From the NCBI RefSeq assembly GCF_900113255.1, contig NZ_FOOR01000003.1:124001-188000 (forward strand): a DNA stretch of 64,000 bases. Reading direction: 5' to 3'. Made by a program: the position numbers and the translations under genes. Numbering within the stretch: position 1 is the stretch's first letter; each line of letters begins with the position of its first letter. Origin of the DNA: Novosphingobium sp. CF614 (GTDB lineage Bacteria; Pseudomonadota; Alphaproteobacteria; Sphingomonadales; Sphingomonadaceae). Below are positions 1 to 14,212 of the stretch, piece after piece. The notes beneath the pieces are model-generated. The model made no database searches and had not been told where the DNA came from. It saw only the letters and a list, made by a program, of their open reading frames with translations.

Positions 1-1
1 G

Positions 2-85
2 GGATTGATTATCGGCGCGCTGCTGATCGCCGGGTTCTTCACCTTTCCGTTCGAGCGGCTGCTGGGGCATTGGCTGTTCGGGTAG
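2..85 (+). CDS. C-terminal end of a membrane protein (partial)
   Basis: The window opens inside a reading frame that runs 27 codons to a TAG at 83-85. The visible residues form a hydrophobic segment (LIIGALLIAGFF) followed by a short polar tail, which fits the last transmembrane helix of an inner membrane protein. The gene starts upstream of the window, so the family cannot be named. It converges on the regulator gene that follows on the other strand. Confidence 0.4.
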   Translation, partial: GLIIGALLIAGFFTFPFERLLGHWLFG

Positions 86-100
86 GGGAAGGGCGGGACC

Positions 101-802
101 TCAGCCCGCCTCGGCGACCAGCGCCTCGAAATCAAGGATCGTCACCACGCGGCGCGAAGGCAGGTCGATCACGCCTTCGTTCTTGAGCCGGGTGAACTGG
201 CGGCTTACCGTCTCGATCGTCAGGCCCAGCACATCGGCAATCTGCTGGCGCGAGAACGGCAGTATCAACTGGTGCTGGCCGGGCTTGTCGCCATCGGCCC
301 CGCAGCCCGACCCACCCAACCGCTCGACCGTTTCGACCAGGAAGCTCGCCAGCTTCTCCGGCGCGGACTTGCGGCCCAGCAGCAGCATCCAGCGCCGCGT
401 GCGATCAAGCTCGCCCAGGGTCCGTTCCAGCAGCTTGTGCTCAAGCTTGGGGTGTTCGCGCGCGAAGGCGTCGAAGTCGCGGCGCGAGAAGACGCAGACC
501 TTGGCGTCGGTCAGCGCCGTCACGCCGTGGCCGGATTTGCCGCCGAACGGCCGGCCGATGAAATCGGATGGATAGACCACCCCGACGATCTGCTCCCGCC
601 CGTCCTCGGTATTGGTGGAAAGCTTGAGCACGCCTTCGATGACGTTCGCGACGAGCACCGAATCCTCGCCTTCCCAGATCAGCGATTCACCCGGGCCGAC
701 CTTGCGGGTCCGTCCGATCGAATTGAGGACTTCAAGCTCCTTCGCATCGAGCGAAGCGCAAATCGCGCGGTTGCGAACGACGCAAAGGTCACAGTTGGAC
801 AT
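101..802 (-). CDS. Crp/Fnr family oxygen-responsive regulator (FnrL/FixK type)
   Basis: A 233-residue transcription factor. It begins with a Cys cluster (C4, C7, C15, spacing CX2CX7C) and has a further Cys in the cyclic-nucleotide-type beta-roll, the set that FnrN/FnrL proteins use to hold an oxygen-labile 4Fe-4S cluster. The C-terminal helix-turn-helix carries the family signature ADVLGLTIETVSR. The frame stays open further upstream, but the ATG at 802 places the Cys cluster at the extreme N-terminus as in the family, so it was chosen. The protein probably switches genes on low oxygen; no clear TTGAT-N4-ATCAA box was seen next to it. The Fe-S function is inferred from the cysteines alone. 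Confidence 0.85.
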   Translation of the reverse strand: MSNCDLCVVRNRAICASLDAKELEVLNSIGRTRKVGPGESLIWEGEDSVLVANVIEGVLKLSTNTEDGREQIVGVVYPSDFIGRPFGGKSGHGVTALTDAKVCVFSRRDFDAFAREHPKLEHKLLERTLGELDRTRRWMLLLGRKSAPEKLASFLVETVERLGGSGCGADGDKPGQHQLILPFSRQQIADVLGLTIETVSRQFTRLKNEGVIDLPSRRVVTILDFEALVAEAG

Positions 803-927
803 AGTTGACGGATACCTGCGCCCAGAAATCATCGGAGGAAAATCATCTGACAAGGCCCCGATAGCGTAACCGGGAGAGCGTGAAAAGCATTCCGCCCGAA
901 GCCGCGGCCCGCTCCAGCCGCGACGCA

Positions 928-959
928 GCAGGGCGTGCGCTTCGAAGTGCACGCCCTGC
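928..959 (-). terminator. Hairpin downstream of gltD
   Basis: Perfect 11-bp stem (GCAGGGCGTGC at 928-938 pairing with 949-959) around a 10-base loop that is itself nearly self-complementary. It lies about 30 bases beyond the gltD stop and before the fnr-type gene. No T-run follows, so intrinsic termination is only probable. Confidence 0.5.
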
Positions 960-991
960 GATCGGATTTCGGCCAATGAGCCCAGCGCGTC

Positions 992-2425
<1,434 letters not shown>

Positions 2426-2452
2426 CTTCTTTAATCCCAATGCTCAGATCGT

Positions 2453-2532
2453 TTCGTCATCGCGGAGCGGCGGGGCAATCCAGCGCGTTGCCGCGCCCGA
2501 CCGGATTGCCTCGCTTCGCTCGCAATGACGAA
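2453..2532. repeat. REP-like imperfect palindrome between gltB and gltD
   Basis: Two arms of about 30 bases (2453-2482 and 2502-2532) are reverse complements with a few mismatches and one indel. Both read outward as TTCGTCAT...GGCAATCC, the dispersed palindrome type seen in many proteobacterial genomes (GTCATTGCGAGCG...GCAATCC). In the transcript it would fold into a long hairpin between gltB and gltD and could stabilise or attenuate the message. Only one copy was noticed in the window. Confidence 0.6.
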
Positions 2533-2550
2533 GGACGGGAGTCCAAAGTC

Positions 2551-7203
<4,653 letters not shown>

Positions 7204-7438
7204 CGATAGTAATCCGTCCTGTCATTTACCGGGATGCACCCTACACGTCGCAACTGGCGCGCACGAATCGTGCATCGGCTTCGCGCGACATAGGGGCCCC
7301 AAGGTCCCCATGACGATTAGACGGGAGTTTTGCAACCGCGAAGGCGGCGGCGGCGCAGGATTGCGCGCGTGGACGGCGGGAAATGCGGCATTTTATTATC
7401 GCAAGCCGATCCCGGCCGGCCTTGCGACGACCGGTCAA

Positions 7439-7477
7439 GGGGGGGCCAAAGGGGGTACAAGGGGGGTCAAGAGGGGG
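7439..7477 (+). repeat. Four-run G tract (G-quadruplex type), 10-base period
   Basis: Runs of 7, 5, 6 and 5 G at 7439-7445, 7451-7455, 7461-7466 and 7473-7477 are separated by 5-6-base A/C/T linkers, so the block repeats at about 10 bases. It starts three bases beyond the stop of the minus-strand gene that follows, whose template strand is the G-rich one. The rest of 7204-7479 holds the gltB promoter area and no gene. Confidence 0.7.
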
Positions 7478-7479
7478 TG

Positions 7480-9381
7480 TCAGGCGGCGCCGCTCATGCG
7501 TTGAAGCGTGGCGAGCGCGGCACGCAGGGCCCGTTCGGTCTCCTCCGGAGCGGGCTTGCCGGGCGCGTCGAACAGCCGCTCGGCGGGCCGCACCTGCTCG
7601 ATCGAAGCGGCAGGCGGCGGCGCGGCGTCCTCGCCGGGGAAGGCCGCCGGCGGCTGGCGGTTTCCGGCGGGCCGCGACAAATCGAGCAGCGAGGAATAGC
7701 CCTGTTCGAGAGCCTGGCTCTCCTCCTCGTCCTCCTCTTCGGCATCCTCGCCGGCAGAGCCGTGGGCGAGATCGCCGGCCGGCTCGCTCGCGGCGAAAGC
7801 CAGATCCGCGGCACCGCCCGGCGCCAGCCCGATATGCCGGGGCGGAATGTATCCGGGCAGTGAATCGTCCTCGGCATCGGAAGCGAAGGCTTCGAAACCG
7901 ACCGGGCGCAGCGCGGCGGGAATGCGCGGCGGCGGCGCGATCGCGGCGGGTTCGACCGGCGCCGCATCGAAGCGGGGCGCTTCCGAGGAGAGCCGTTCGA
8001 ACGCCAGCGGCGCGGACGCGGCCGGATCGAACCGGGGCTCGGCCCGGGGTTCCGGCAGAACTTCGGGTTCCGGCGAGACTTCGGGTTCGGGTTCGGGTTC
8101 GGGTTCGGGTTCGGGTTCGGCCACGACGGGCGCGAGGGCGGCAAGCCTTGCCTGCTCGCGGCGGTGCGCCATGGCCAGCGCGAGGCGTTCGAGCAGTTCG
8201 ATCTGCGAAAGCTGGTCGAGTTCGGCGGCAACGATGCGCTCGGCTGCCGAGCGCCGCTCGCCGAACGGGCCCTGTTCGGGCTCGGAAGCCTCCGGCATCA
8301 CGGCGTCCGCAGCTTCGGCATCGGCGACATCGGCCGCTGCGAGCGTGGAAGCGTGCTCGAACGCCGGCGCGTGCTCGTCCGTGGCGGCGGCATGGCCGGC
8401 CGCATCCTGGCCGCGCCCATCCTCGTTTCGTTCGTTTGGCCGCTCGATTGGCCGTTCGTCGGGCCATTCGTCAGGACTGAAGCGCGGAAGGAGCGTGAAG
8501 CCGGGCTTCGGAGCTTCGGGGGCCGCGATCCGCTGCGAATAGGTCTCGAACAGGCTGCTGCTGAGCGTCCTCGATGCCCCTTCGCCGCCGGTTTCCCGCG
8601 CCGCCGAGAAATCCCGAGCGGATTGGAAGACCTGCGCGCCCGAATGCGCGGCGCCGCTGGAAGTCCGGCGCATGAACGAGGCAGAGGCCTGCTCGATCGG
8701 CATGCCGATCGTTTCGCCGGCATCCCCGCCCAGCCCGGGGTTCCCGGCTTCGGAAGAGGGCGCGCGCCTTTCGAAGGCGGGTTCGTCCCCGGCGGCGGCA
8801 CTTTCCTGGAAACCGTCGAGATCGAATTCGGCGACGTTCAATATCCCCGCGTCCGGCAGCCCCGCGTCCCGGCCCGGCATGGGCGCGCGGCCGGAGCCAT
8901 CGTCCACCGGCGCATCCACCGGCGCATCGGACAGGAGGGCAAGGGCGCGGCGGCGGCCGCCGGGCTTGCCGACCGGCATCTCGCGGATGGGGTTCGCGGG
9001 GGCGGATTCCGGACAATCCTCCGGGGCGACGGAGGCGCCGCCGCGATGGCGTTCGCGCGGCTCCGGATCCAGCCGGGTCAGACGACGCGCCACAACCGCG
9101 CCGACGATCCCGCCGATGCCGGTCATGGCCAGCGCAATGAGTATCCGCGTGGTCGTGCCGAGCGGCGGCGCCGCCATCGGAATCACGCCGTCGATGCCGA
9201 GCGCCAGGACGGCGCGCTCGATCAGTTCGGGGCGGATGGCGACACTGCCCAGGCCGGACAGCGCGGCGAACCAGAGCGCGACGATGGCCGGGAACAGGGG
9301 ATGGCGGCTGATCGGCTGGTTTCCGCCCGGCGTGCCCCTCCTGTGTTCGGAAAGCCTGTGTTCGGAAATCTGTTCGGACAC
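7480..9381 (-). CDS. Large membrane-anchored protein of unknown function
   Basis: 633 residues, family not recognised. Two hydrophobic helices lie near the N-terminus (about residues 30-48 and 80-102). A long acidic, Pro/Ala-rich and probably disordered region follows, with an (EP)n stretch near residue 425 encoded by a perfect hexanucleotide repeat. The helix pair plus long low-complexity tail suggests an inner membrane protein with a cytoplasmic or periplasmic disordered domain. Codon use resembles that of its neighbours. It lies between gltB and an exosortase-associated glycosyltransferase on the same strand, but nothing in it points to that system. The ATG at 9381 is the first in the frame and was taken as the start. 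Confidence 0.65.
   Translation of the reverse strand: MSEQISEHRLSEHRRGTPGGNQPISRHPLFPAIVALWFAALSGLGSVAIRPELIERAVLALGIDGVIPMAAPPLGTTTRILIALAMTGIGGIVGAVVARRLTRLDPEPRERHRGGASVAPEDCPESAPANPIREMPVGKPGGRRRALALLSDAPVDAPVDDGSGRAPMPGRDAGLPDAGILNVAEFDLDGFQESAAAGDEPAFERRAPSSEAGNPGLGGDAGETIGMPIEQASASFMRRTSSGAAHSGAQVFQSARDFSAARETGGEGASRTLSSSLFETYSQRIAAPEAPKPGFTLLPRFSPDEWPDERPIERPNERNEDGRGQDAAGHAAATDEHAPAFEHASTLAAADVADAEAADAVMPEASEPEQGPFGERRSAAERIVAAELDQLSQIELLERLALAMAHRREQARLAALAPVVAEPEPEPEPEPEPEVSPEPEVLPEPRAEPRFDPAASAPLAFERLSSEAPRFDAAPVEPAAIAPPPRIPAALRPVGFEAFASDAEDDSLPGYIPPRHIGLAPGGAADLAFAASEPAGDLAHGSAGEDAEEEDEEESQALEQGYSSLLDLSRPAGNRQPPAAFPGEDAAPPPAASIEQVRPAERLFDAPGKPAPEETERALRAALATLQRMSGAA
8079..8120. 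repeat. Perfect hexanucleotide repeat TTCGGG coding (Glu-Pro)n
   Basis: About seven uninterrupted copies of TTCGGG (CCCGAA on the coding strand), with related imperfect copies just before. It lies inside the coding region of the 633-residue membrane protein. Being six bases long, copy-number change would alter length without a frameshift. Confidence 0.8.
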
Positions 9382-9424
9382 TCAACTTACCCCGTGCTTG
9401 TCCTGGAGGGACCCGTTCGTGCGG

Positions 9425-10717
9425 TCATGCCGCGACATCGCCTCTTCCTTGAACCGCCATTCGTGACAGCATTTGGTAAACGTCTTGATAACGGCGGGCG
9501 TTCGCGGCCCAATCGTGCCGGCTTTCCACATGATCGCGGCCTGCGCGGCGGTAACTATCCCACAGGCCCCGTTGTTCCAGCAAGCGCGCCAGCGCCGCCG
9601 CGCAGGCGGCGGGATCGTCGGGCGCGAACAGCGTTCCGGTCACGCCGTCGGCGATCAGTTCGCGGTGGCCGCCGACGTCGCTGGCGGCGACCAGCTTGCC
9701 CTGGGCCATCGCCTCCAGCGGCTTCAGCGGGGTGACGAGATCGGTCAACCGGCTGTGCTTGCGCGGATAGGCCATGACGTCGCACTGCGCATAGTAGCGA
9801 TCGACCTCGTGATGCGGCACCCGGCCGATGAACCGGATCGCCCCCGCCGCCGGCGAGGCTTCCGCCTGGGCGCGCAGCGACGCTTCCATCGGACCGCCGC
9901 CGACCAGCAGCAGGCGCGCGTCGGGCTGCCGTGCGACCAGCGCGGGCATCGCTTCGATCAGTACGTCCAGCCCCTCGTAATCATAGAAGCTGCCGATGAA
10001 GCCGATAACCGGACAAGGCCGTCCCTCCGCCTCGAAGCCGAGTTCGCGGGCCAGCGCCGGATCGCGATCGAGCGGCTGCCCAAGCAGCGCCAGGTCGACG
10101 CCGTTGGGCATGACCGTGATCTTGTCCCGCGGCGTGCCGCGCGCGAGGAGATCGCGGCGTAGCCCCTCGCAGATCGTCACCACCGCATCCGCCTCTCGCA
10201 CCACGTGGCTTTCCAGCTTGCGGGTCAGCCGATAGCGGAGCGATCCTTCGCTGCCGGCGCCGTTGCCCACCGCGGCATCTTCCCAGAACGCGCGAATCTC
10301 GTAGACCAGGGGGATGCCAAGCCGGCGCGCCACGCGCAGCGCCGCCTGCCCGCACAGCGCCGGCGAGTGGGCATGCAGGACGTCCGGCCGCCAATCGCGC
10401 GCGATGCGTTCGATTCCCCGCGCGAACACGCCGATCTCGCTCCACTCGCGCAAGCCGGCGATGCGGTCGGTGATATGGCCGGCGATGCGGCCCGCCGGGC
10501 CTTTCACCTGGCCCACGGTGCGATGGAACAGCAGGCCGTCGGCTTCCTCGGCCGGCGGACCTTCCGCCGTATGCCGCAGGCCGGTGACCCCGCGCACGTC
10601 GAGCCCCATCGCCGACTGCGCCTTGAGAATGGCGCGGGTGCGGAAGGTATAGCCGCTGTGCATCGGCAGCGAATGATCGAGCACGTGAAGGATCTTCAGG
10701 GACGGGTCGCGGGTCAT
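9425..10717 (-). CDS. Glycosyltransferase, exosortase A system-associated
   Basis: 430 residues, GT4-type (GT-B fold). The N-terminus (KILHVLDHSLPMHSGYTFR) is the signature of the exosortase-A-associated glycosyltransferase family. The C-terminal half holds the nucleotide-sugar site with the GFIGSFYDYEGLD segment and the TPLKPLEAMAQGK motif with its conserved Glu. Such enzymes add sugars to an exopolysaccharide or glycoprotein intermediate at the cytoplasmic face of the membrane in gene sets that also encode exosortase XrtA. It is divergent from the O-glycosylation ligase, which belongs to the same system. The remaining exosortase genes are not in the window. Confidence 0.88.
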   Translation of the reverse strand: MTRDPSLKILHVLDHSLPMHSGYTFRTRAILKAQSAMGLDVRGVTGLRHTAEGPPAEEADGLLFHRTVGQVKGPAGRIAGHITDRIAGLREWSEIGVFARGIERIARDWRPDVLHAHSPALCGQAALRVARRLGIPLVYEIRAFWEDAAVGNGAGSEGSLRYRLTRKLESHVVREADAVVTICEGLRRDLLARGTPRDKITVMPNGVDLALLGQPLDRDPALARELGFEAEGRPCPVIGFIGSFYDYEGLDVLIEAMPALVARQPDARLLLVGGGPMEASLRAQAEASPAAGAIRFIGRVPHHEVDRYYAQCDVMAYPRKHSRLTDLVTPLKPLEAMAQGKLVAASDVGGHRELIADGVTGTLFAPDDPAACAAALARLLEQRGLWDSYRRAGRDHVESRHDWAANARRYQDVYQMLSRMAVQGRGDVAA

Positions 10718-10783
10718 GATGGGCGAAGTCCTAGCCGCATAACGCTTAACGTGCCGTCAACTCGGCGGTGCTACCGCAGCCCC

Positions 10784-10930
10784 ATGGTCGATATCTTCGC
10801 CCTTGCCGTCAGCCACGGGCTGCTTGCGCTCGCCGTGTGGCGGCTGATGTGGCGTGACGACTTGTACGACGAGACAGGCAAGGACCAGCGCCGTCCGCTC
10901 CGCCGCCGGGAGAACGGGCGCGATGATTGA
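10784..10930 (+). CDS. Small membrane protein upstream of and overlapping the ligase gene
   Basis: A 48-residue frame with one hydrophobic helix (VSHGLLALAVWRLMW) followed by a highly charged tail. Its stop overlaps the ligase start as ATGATTGA, the arrangement typical of translational coupling. No clear Shine-Dalgarno precedes its ATG, so it could be a leader peptide or fortuitous. No family was recognised. If real, it would be a one-helix partner of the ligase. Confidence 0.4.
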   Translation: MVDIFALAVSHGLLALAVWRLMWRDDLYDETGKDQRRPLRRRENGRDD

Positions 10931-12302
10931 CCTGGCCCTCACCGGCTTCTTCCTCTGCCTGATCGCCGCCGGGTTCAAGCGCCCCTTCGTGTGGATGCTG
11001 TGCTATGTCTATGTAGACATCCTCCAGCCCCAGATCATCTCGTGGGGCTTGCTGTCGCGCCTGCCCGTCTCGCTGATCGCCTTCGCGATGGCATTCCTCG
11101 GCTGGCTGGTGTTCGACCACAAGGAGGATACGCGCTTCACCTTCCGCCAGGGCCTGATGGTGCTGCTGCTGCTCTATTGCGGCTACACCACGATCGCGGC
11201 GGCCTATCCGGTGGACGCGCCTGAGAAATGGGCATGGGTGTGGAAGGCCCTGCTCTTCGCGATCTTCATGCCGCTGGCCCTGCGCACGCGCCTGAGGATC
11301 GAGGCGGTGGCGCTGGTGATGGTGCTGGCCGCCAGCGCCCTCATCATCGACGGCGGCCTCAAGACCGTGGCCGGCGGCGGCGGCTATGGCACGCTGCGCA
11401 TCTTCGTGGACAGCAACAACGGCCTGTTCGAAGGCTCGATCATCTCCTGCGTCGCCATCGCCATCATCCCGATCGTGATCTGGCTGGCGAAATACGGCAC
11501 GATCTTCCCGAGCGACTGGCGGGTCTGGAGCTTCGCCGCCGCGCTGATCTTCGCCTGCTCGCTGATTCCGATCGGCACGCAGGCGCGCACCGGCCTGGTC
11601 TGCCTGGCGATCCTGTGTGCGCTCTATCTCAGGACCGCGCGGCACCGGTTCCTCATCGCCGGCGGCATGGCGCTTGCCATGGTCATCGCCGTGCCGTTCC
11701 TGCCCCAGTCCTTCATGGCACGCATGGGCACGATCCAGAACCACCAGTCGGACCAATCGGCCGGCACGCGCGTCGCGATGTGGAGGTGGACCTGGGAATA
11801 CGCCAAGCACCATCCGATGGGCGGCGGCTTCTACGCCTACCAAGGCGCCAAGGTGAAATACGACACTTACGTCTCCCAGACGGTCGGCAGCACCACGGTC
11901 ATTACTTCGTCCCCGGTCGAGGAGGCGGGGCGGGCGTTCCATTCCAGCTATTTCGAAATGCTGGGCGAACAGGGTTATCCCGGCCTGGCGCTGTGGCTGC
12001 TGCTGCAGGTTTCAGGCCTGGCGCAGATGGAGCTGATCCGCCGCCGCTGGAAGGACCGCAAGGGCCCGGACGAAGCCTGGGCGGCGCCGCTGGCCAATGC
12101 CCTGCAGCTTGCCCAGGTCGTCTACCTGATCGGCTCGCTGTTCGTCGGCATCGCTTTCCAGCCGTTCATCCTGATGCTGATAAGCCTGCAATGCGGCCTC
12201 TGGAGCTATCTCAAGCGGATCGAGCGGCCCGTGCCGGAGGCGCGCCAGGCGGCGGGCCGGATGCGGGTGAGCCCGCCCGCCCGGGAAGCCTCCACCGCCT
12301 GA
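10923..12302 (+). CDS. O-antigen ligase-like protein, exosortase A-associated O-glycosylation ligase
   Basis: 459 residues with about ten transmembrane helices and a large loop between late helices (about residues 290-345), the layout of Wzy/WaaL proteins. The loop region holds the conserved ligase segment around MWRWTWEYAKHHPMGGGF, and HSSYFEMLGEQGYPG follows. The start was moved to the internal ATG at 10923 (MIDLALTGFF), which gives a clean first helix; the longer frame would prepend an Arg/Thr-rich stretch. Members of this subfamily sit in exosortase XrtA gene sets and are thought to transfer glycan chains in the periplasm. It is divergent from the matching glycosyltransferase. Confidence 0.85.
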   Translation: MIDLALTGFFLCLIAAGFKRPFVWMLCYVYVDILQPQIISWGLLSRLPVSLIAFAMAFLGWLVFDHKEDTRFTFRQGLMVLLLLYCGYTTIAAAYPVDAPEKWAWVWKALLFAIFMPLALRTRLRIEAVALVMVLAASALIIDGGLKTVAGGGGYGTLRIFVDSNNGLFEGSIISCVAIAIIPIVIWLAKYGTIFPSDWRVWSFAAALIFACSLIPIGTQARTGLVCLAILCALYLRTARHRFLIAGGMALAMVIAVPFLPQSFMARMGTIQNHQSDQSAGTRVAMWRWTWEYAKHHPMGGGFYAYQGAKVKYDTYVSQTVGSTTVITSSPVEEAGRAFHSSYFEMLGEQGYPGLALWLLLQVSGLAQMELIRRRWKDRKGPDEAWAAPLANALQLAQVVYLIGSLFVGIAFQPFILMLISLQCGLWSYLKRIERPVPEARQAAGRMRVSPPAREASTA

Positions 12303-12430
12303 CCGCGCGATGCCCTGGATTTGCTCCGGACTTCGGCAGGCGGCCAAGCGTTGCGCGCGCCTTAACCTTTCTCGTTTGCCGCCGTTTTAGGATTTGCCGC
12401 GCGCAATGCACGGTAAGGCGACGCCGCGAT

Positions 12431-12457
12431 GCCCGGGTTTTTTGGGGAAACCCGGGC
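12431..12457. promoter_or_regulatory. Perfect 10-bp inverted repeat upstream of ctrA
   Basis: GCCCGGGTTT (12431-12440) pairs exactly with AAACCCGGGC (12448-12457) around the loop TTTGGGG. No T-run follows on either strand, so it is a weak terminator candidate for the ligase gene. It could equally be a protein site in the ctrA control region. Confidence 0.5.
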
Positions 12458-12479
12458 TTAGTCCAGCGTTTACGGCAAA

Positions 12480-12512
12480 TTAACCTTTAACCTTCATTGG
12501 TCCTATGGTTAA
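12480..12512. promoter_or_regulatory. Cluster of TTAA(CC) half-sites upstream of ctrA
   Basis: TTAACC occurs at 12480-12485 and 12487-12492, and TTAA (GGTTAATT) at 12509-12512; another TTAACC lies near 12363. CtrA of alphaproteobacteria binds TTAA-N7-TTAA and often controls its own gene. The half-sites here do not have the exact N7 spacing, so autoregulation is an inference. No GANTC site was seen in 12303-12578. Confidence 0.4.
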
Positions 12513-12578
12513 TTGGCGGCAATGTCCGTTTAGACGAGGTTACCGTCTGCGGACAAAAGGGGCAAAAGGGGGACACCC

Positions 12579-13274
12579 ATGCGAGTGCTGTTGATCGAGG
12601 ATGAACCGACCACGGCCCGGGCCATCGAGCTCATGCTTACGGCCGAAGGTTTCAATGTCTACTCCACGGATCTGGGCGAGGAAGGCCTCGATCTGGGCAA
12701 GCTCTACGACTACGACATCATTCTTCTCGACCTCAACCTGCCCGACATGCATGGCTACGACGTCCTGAAGAAGCTGCGCGTCGCCAAGGTCCAGACACCG
12801 GTGCTGATCCTTTCGGGGATCTCGGAGATGGACAGCAAGGTCCGCTCGTTCGGTTTCGGCGCCGACGACTATGTGACCAAGCCGTTCCACCGCGAGGAAC
12901 TGATCGCGCGGATCCACGCCGTGGTGCGCCGTTCGAAGGGCCATTCGCAATCGGTCATCCGCACCGGGAAGCTGATCGTCAACCTCGATGCCAAGACGGT
13001 CGAGGTCGATGGCGCGCGCGTGCACCTGACCGGCAAGGAATACGCCATGCTCGAGCTGCTCAGCTTGCGCAAGGGCACCACGCTGACCAAGGAAATGTTC
13101 CTCAACCACCTCTACGGCGGCATGGACGAACCCGAACTGAAGATCATCGACGTCTTCATCTGCAAGCTGCGCAAGAAACTGGCGCATGCCTGCGGCGGCG
13201 CCAACTACATCGAAACGGTATGGGGCCGCGGCTATGTGCTGCGCGATCCCGACGAGGCGGCCGAAGCGGCCTGA
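12579..13274 (+). CDS. ctrA: Cell cycle response regulator CtrA
   Basis: 231 residues. The N-terminal receiver domain has the phospho-acceptor Asp51 ([14 protein letters not shown]), the acidic pair at E7/D8 and the switch Lys ([13 protein letters not shown]). The C-terminal OmpR-type winged helix (about 125-220) contains the CtrA-typical [20 protein letters not shown] and [20 protein letters not shown] segments. CtrA is the essential or developmental regulator of cell division, motility and related genes in alphaproteobacteria, activated by a phosphorelay through CckA and ChpT. It is monocistronic here, with a long upstream control region. Confidence 0.97.
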   Translation: MRVLLIEDEPTTARAIELMLTAEGFNVYSTDLGEEGLDLGKLYDYDIILLDLNLPDMHGYDVLKKLRVAKVQTPVLILSGISEMDSKVRSFGFGADDYVTKPFHREELIARIHAVVRRSKGHSQSVIRTGKLIVNLDAKTVEVDGARVHLTGKEYAMLELLSLRKGTTLTKEMFLNHLYGGMDEPELKIIDVFICKLRKKLAHACGGANYIETVWGRGYVLRDPDEAAEAA

Positions 13275-13309
13275 CGCGGAACGGCATTGCAGTGTGTACC
13301 AGCGGCCTG

Positions 13310-13340
13310 CCCCGAAAGGGCGGGCCGCTCCCGTTCGGGG
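13310..13340 (+). terminator. Hairpin downstream of ctrA
   Basis: CCCCGAA (13310-13316) pairs with TTCGGGG (13334-13340), and further G/C pairs form inside the loop. It starts 36 bases beyond the ctrA stop. No clear T-run follows. The rest of 13275-13486 is GC-rich and shows no gene. Confidence 0.45.
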
Positions 13341-13486
13341 CGCCGCCGGCCAGCGCGCTTCGGTTCGGGCCGGGAGCGGCGGCGCAAGCGCATTGAGGAT
13401 CGGCGCGGCGCGGATCGGCCCGGCGCATCCACGCGGATTCCGCTCCCCATTGACCCTTGCCGGTATCGCTGCCATCGCGCCGCGCC

Positions 13487-14212
13487 ATGACGGCTTCCAA
13501 ATCGGGCAAATCGGGCGATCCCACCACGCTCAACCGCCTCTACGGCCGCGCCAAGGGCAAACCCCTGCGCGCCGGGCAGCAGGCGCTGGTCGACAACCTG
13601 CTGCCGCGGATCGCGGTGCCCGCCGAAGGTCCGATCACCGCCGAGCGGCTGTTCGGGCACGATTGCCCGCTGCACTTCGAAATCGGTTTCGGCGGCGGCG
13701 AGCACATGGCCCAGCGCGCCGACATGCTGCCCGACCATGGCTTCATCGGCTGCGAGCCCTTCGTCAACGGCGTCGCCCAGGCGCTTGTCCACGTCTCCGG
13801 CGACAACGGCATGCATCCGCCGATCGGCAACGTGCGCATCCACCACGGCGACGCGCTGGACGTGCTGGCGCGCGTGCCGGACGGAGCGCTCTCGTTCCTC
13901 TACCTGCTCCACCCCGATCCCTGGCCCAAGGCCCGCCACGCCAAGCGGCGGATGATGAACGACGGCCCGGTGGACATGTTCGCGGCAAAGCTCAGGCCCG
14001 GCGGCGAATTGCGCTTCGGCACCGATCACCCCGTCTACCTGCGCCACGCGCTGATGGTCATGCAGCGCCACGGCGAACAGTTCGCCTGGCTCTGCGACCA
14101 GCCCGCCGACTTCCAGAAACGCCCCGGCGGCTGGCCCGAAACCCGCTACGAAGCCAAGGCCCGCCGGCTGGGGCATGAGGTGTGGTACTTTAGATACCGG
14201 CGTGAACCATAA
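13487..14212 (+). CDS. trmB: tRNA (guanine-N7-)-methyltransferase; island integration target
   Basis: 241 residues. It methylates G46 in the variable loop of tRNAs using S-adenosylmethionine. The SAM-binding motif EIGFGGGEH lies near residue 65, and the tRNA/catalytic segment LLHPDPWPKARHAKRRMMN near 140. The ATG at 13487 was preferred to an in-frame start ten codons upstream. The last codons (VWYFRYRREP) are partly written in rare codons (TTT AGA). The same peptide VWYFRYRR is encoded 21.7 kb downstream with different codons, which marks the 3' end as a site-specific integration point where the element rebuilt the gene end. The protein should therefore remain functional. Confidence 0.93.
   Translation: MTASKSGKSGDPTTLNRLYGRAKGKPLRAGQQALVDNLLPRIAVPAEGPITAERLFGHDCPLHFEIGFGGGEHMAQRADMLPDHGFIGCEPFVNGVAQALVHVSGDNGMHPPIGNVRIHHGDALDVLARVPDGALSFLYLLHPDPWPKARHAKRRMMNDGPVDMFAAKLRPGGELRFGTDHPVYLRHALMVMQRHGEQFAWLCDQPADFQKRPGGWPETRYEAKARRLGHEVWYFRYRREP
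14179..14190 (+). other. attL candidate (left core repeat in trmB)
   Basis: GGTGTGGTACTT inside the last codons of trmB. Four bases downstream the similarity with the right copy resumes (TACCGGCG), so the repeat is about 24 bases with a variable middle. Confidence 0.7.

Noticed and set aside
8079-8120. Short regular repeat considered as a CRISPR-like or non-coding array
   Set aside because: The six-base units have no spacers and are in frame within a coding region.
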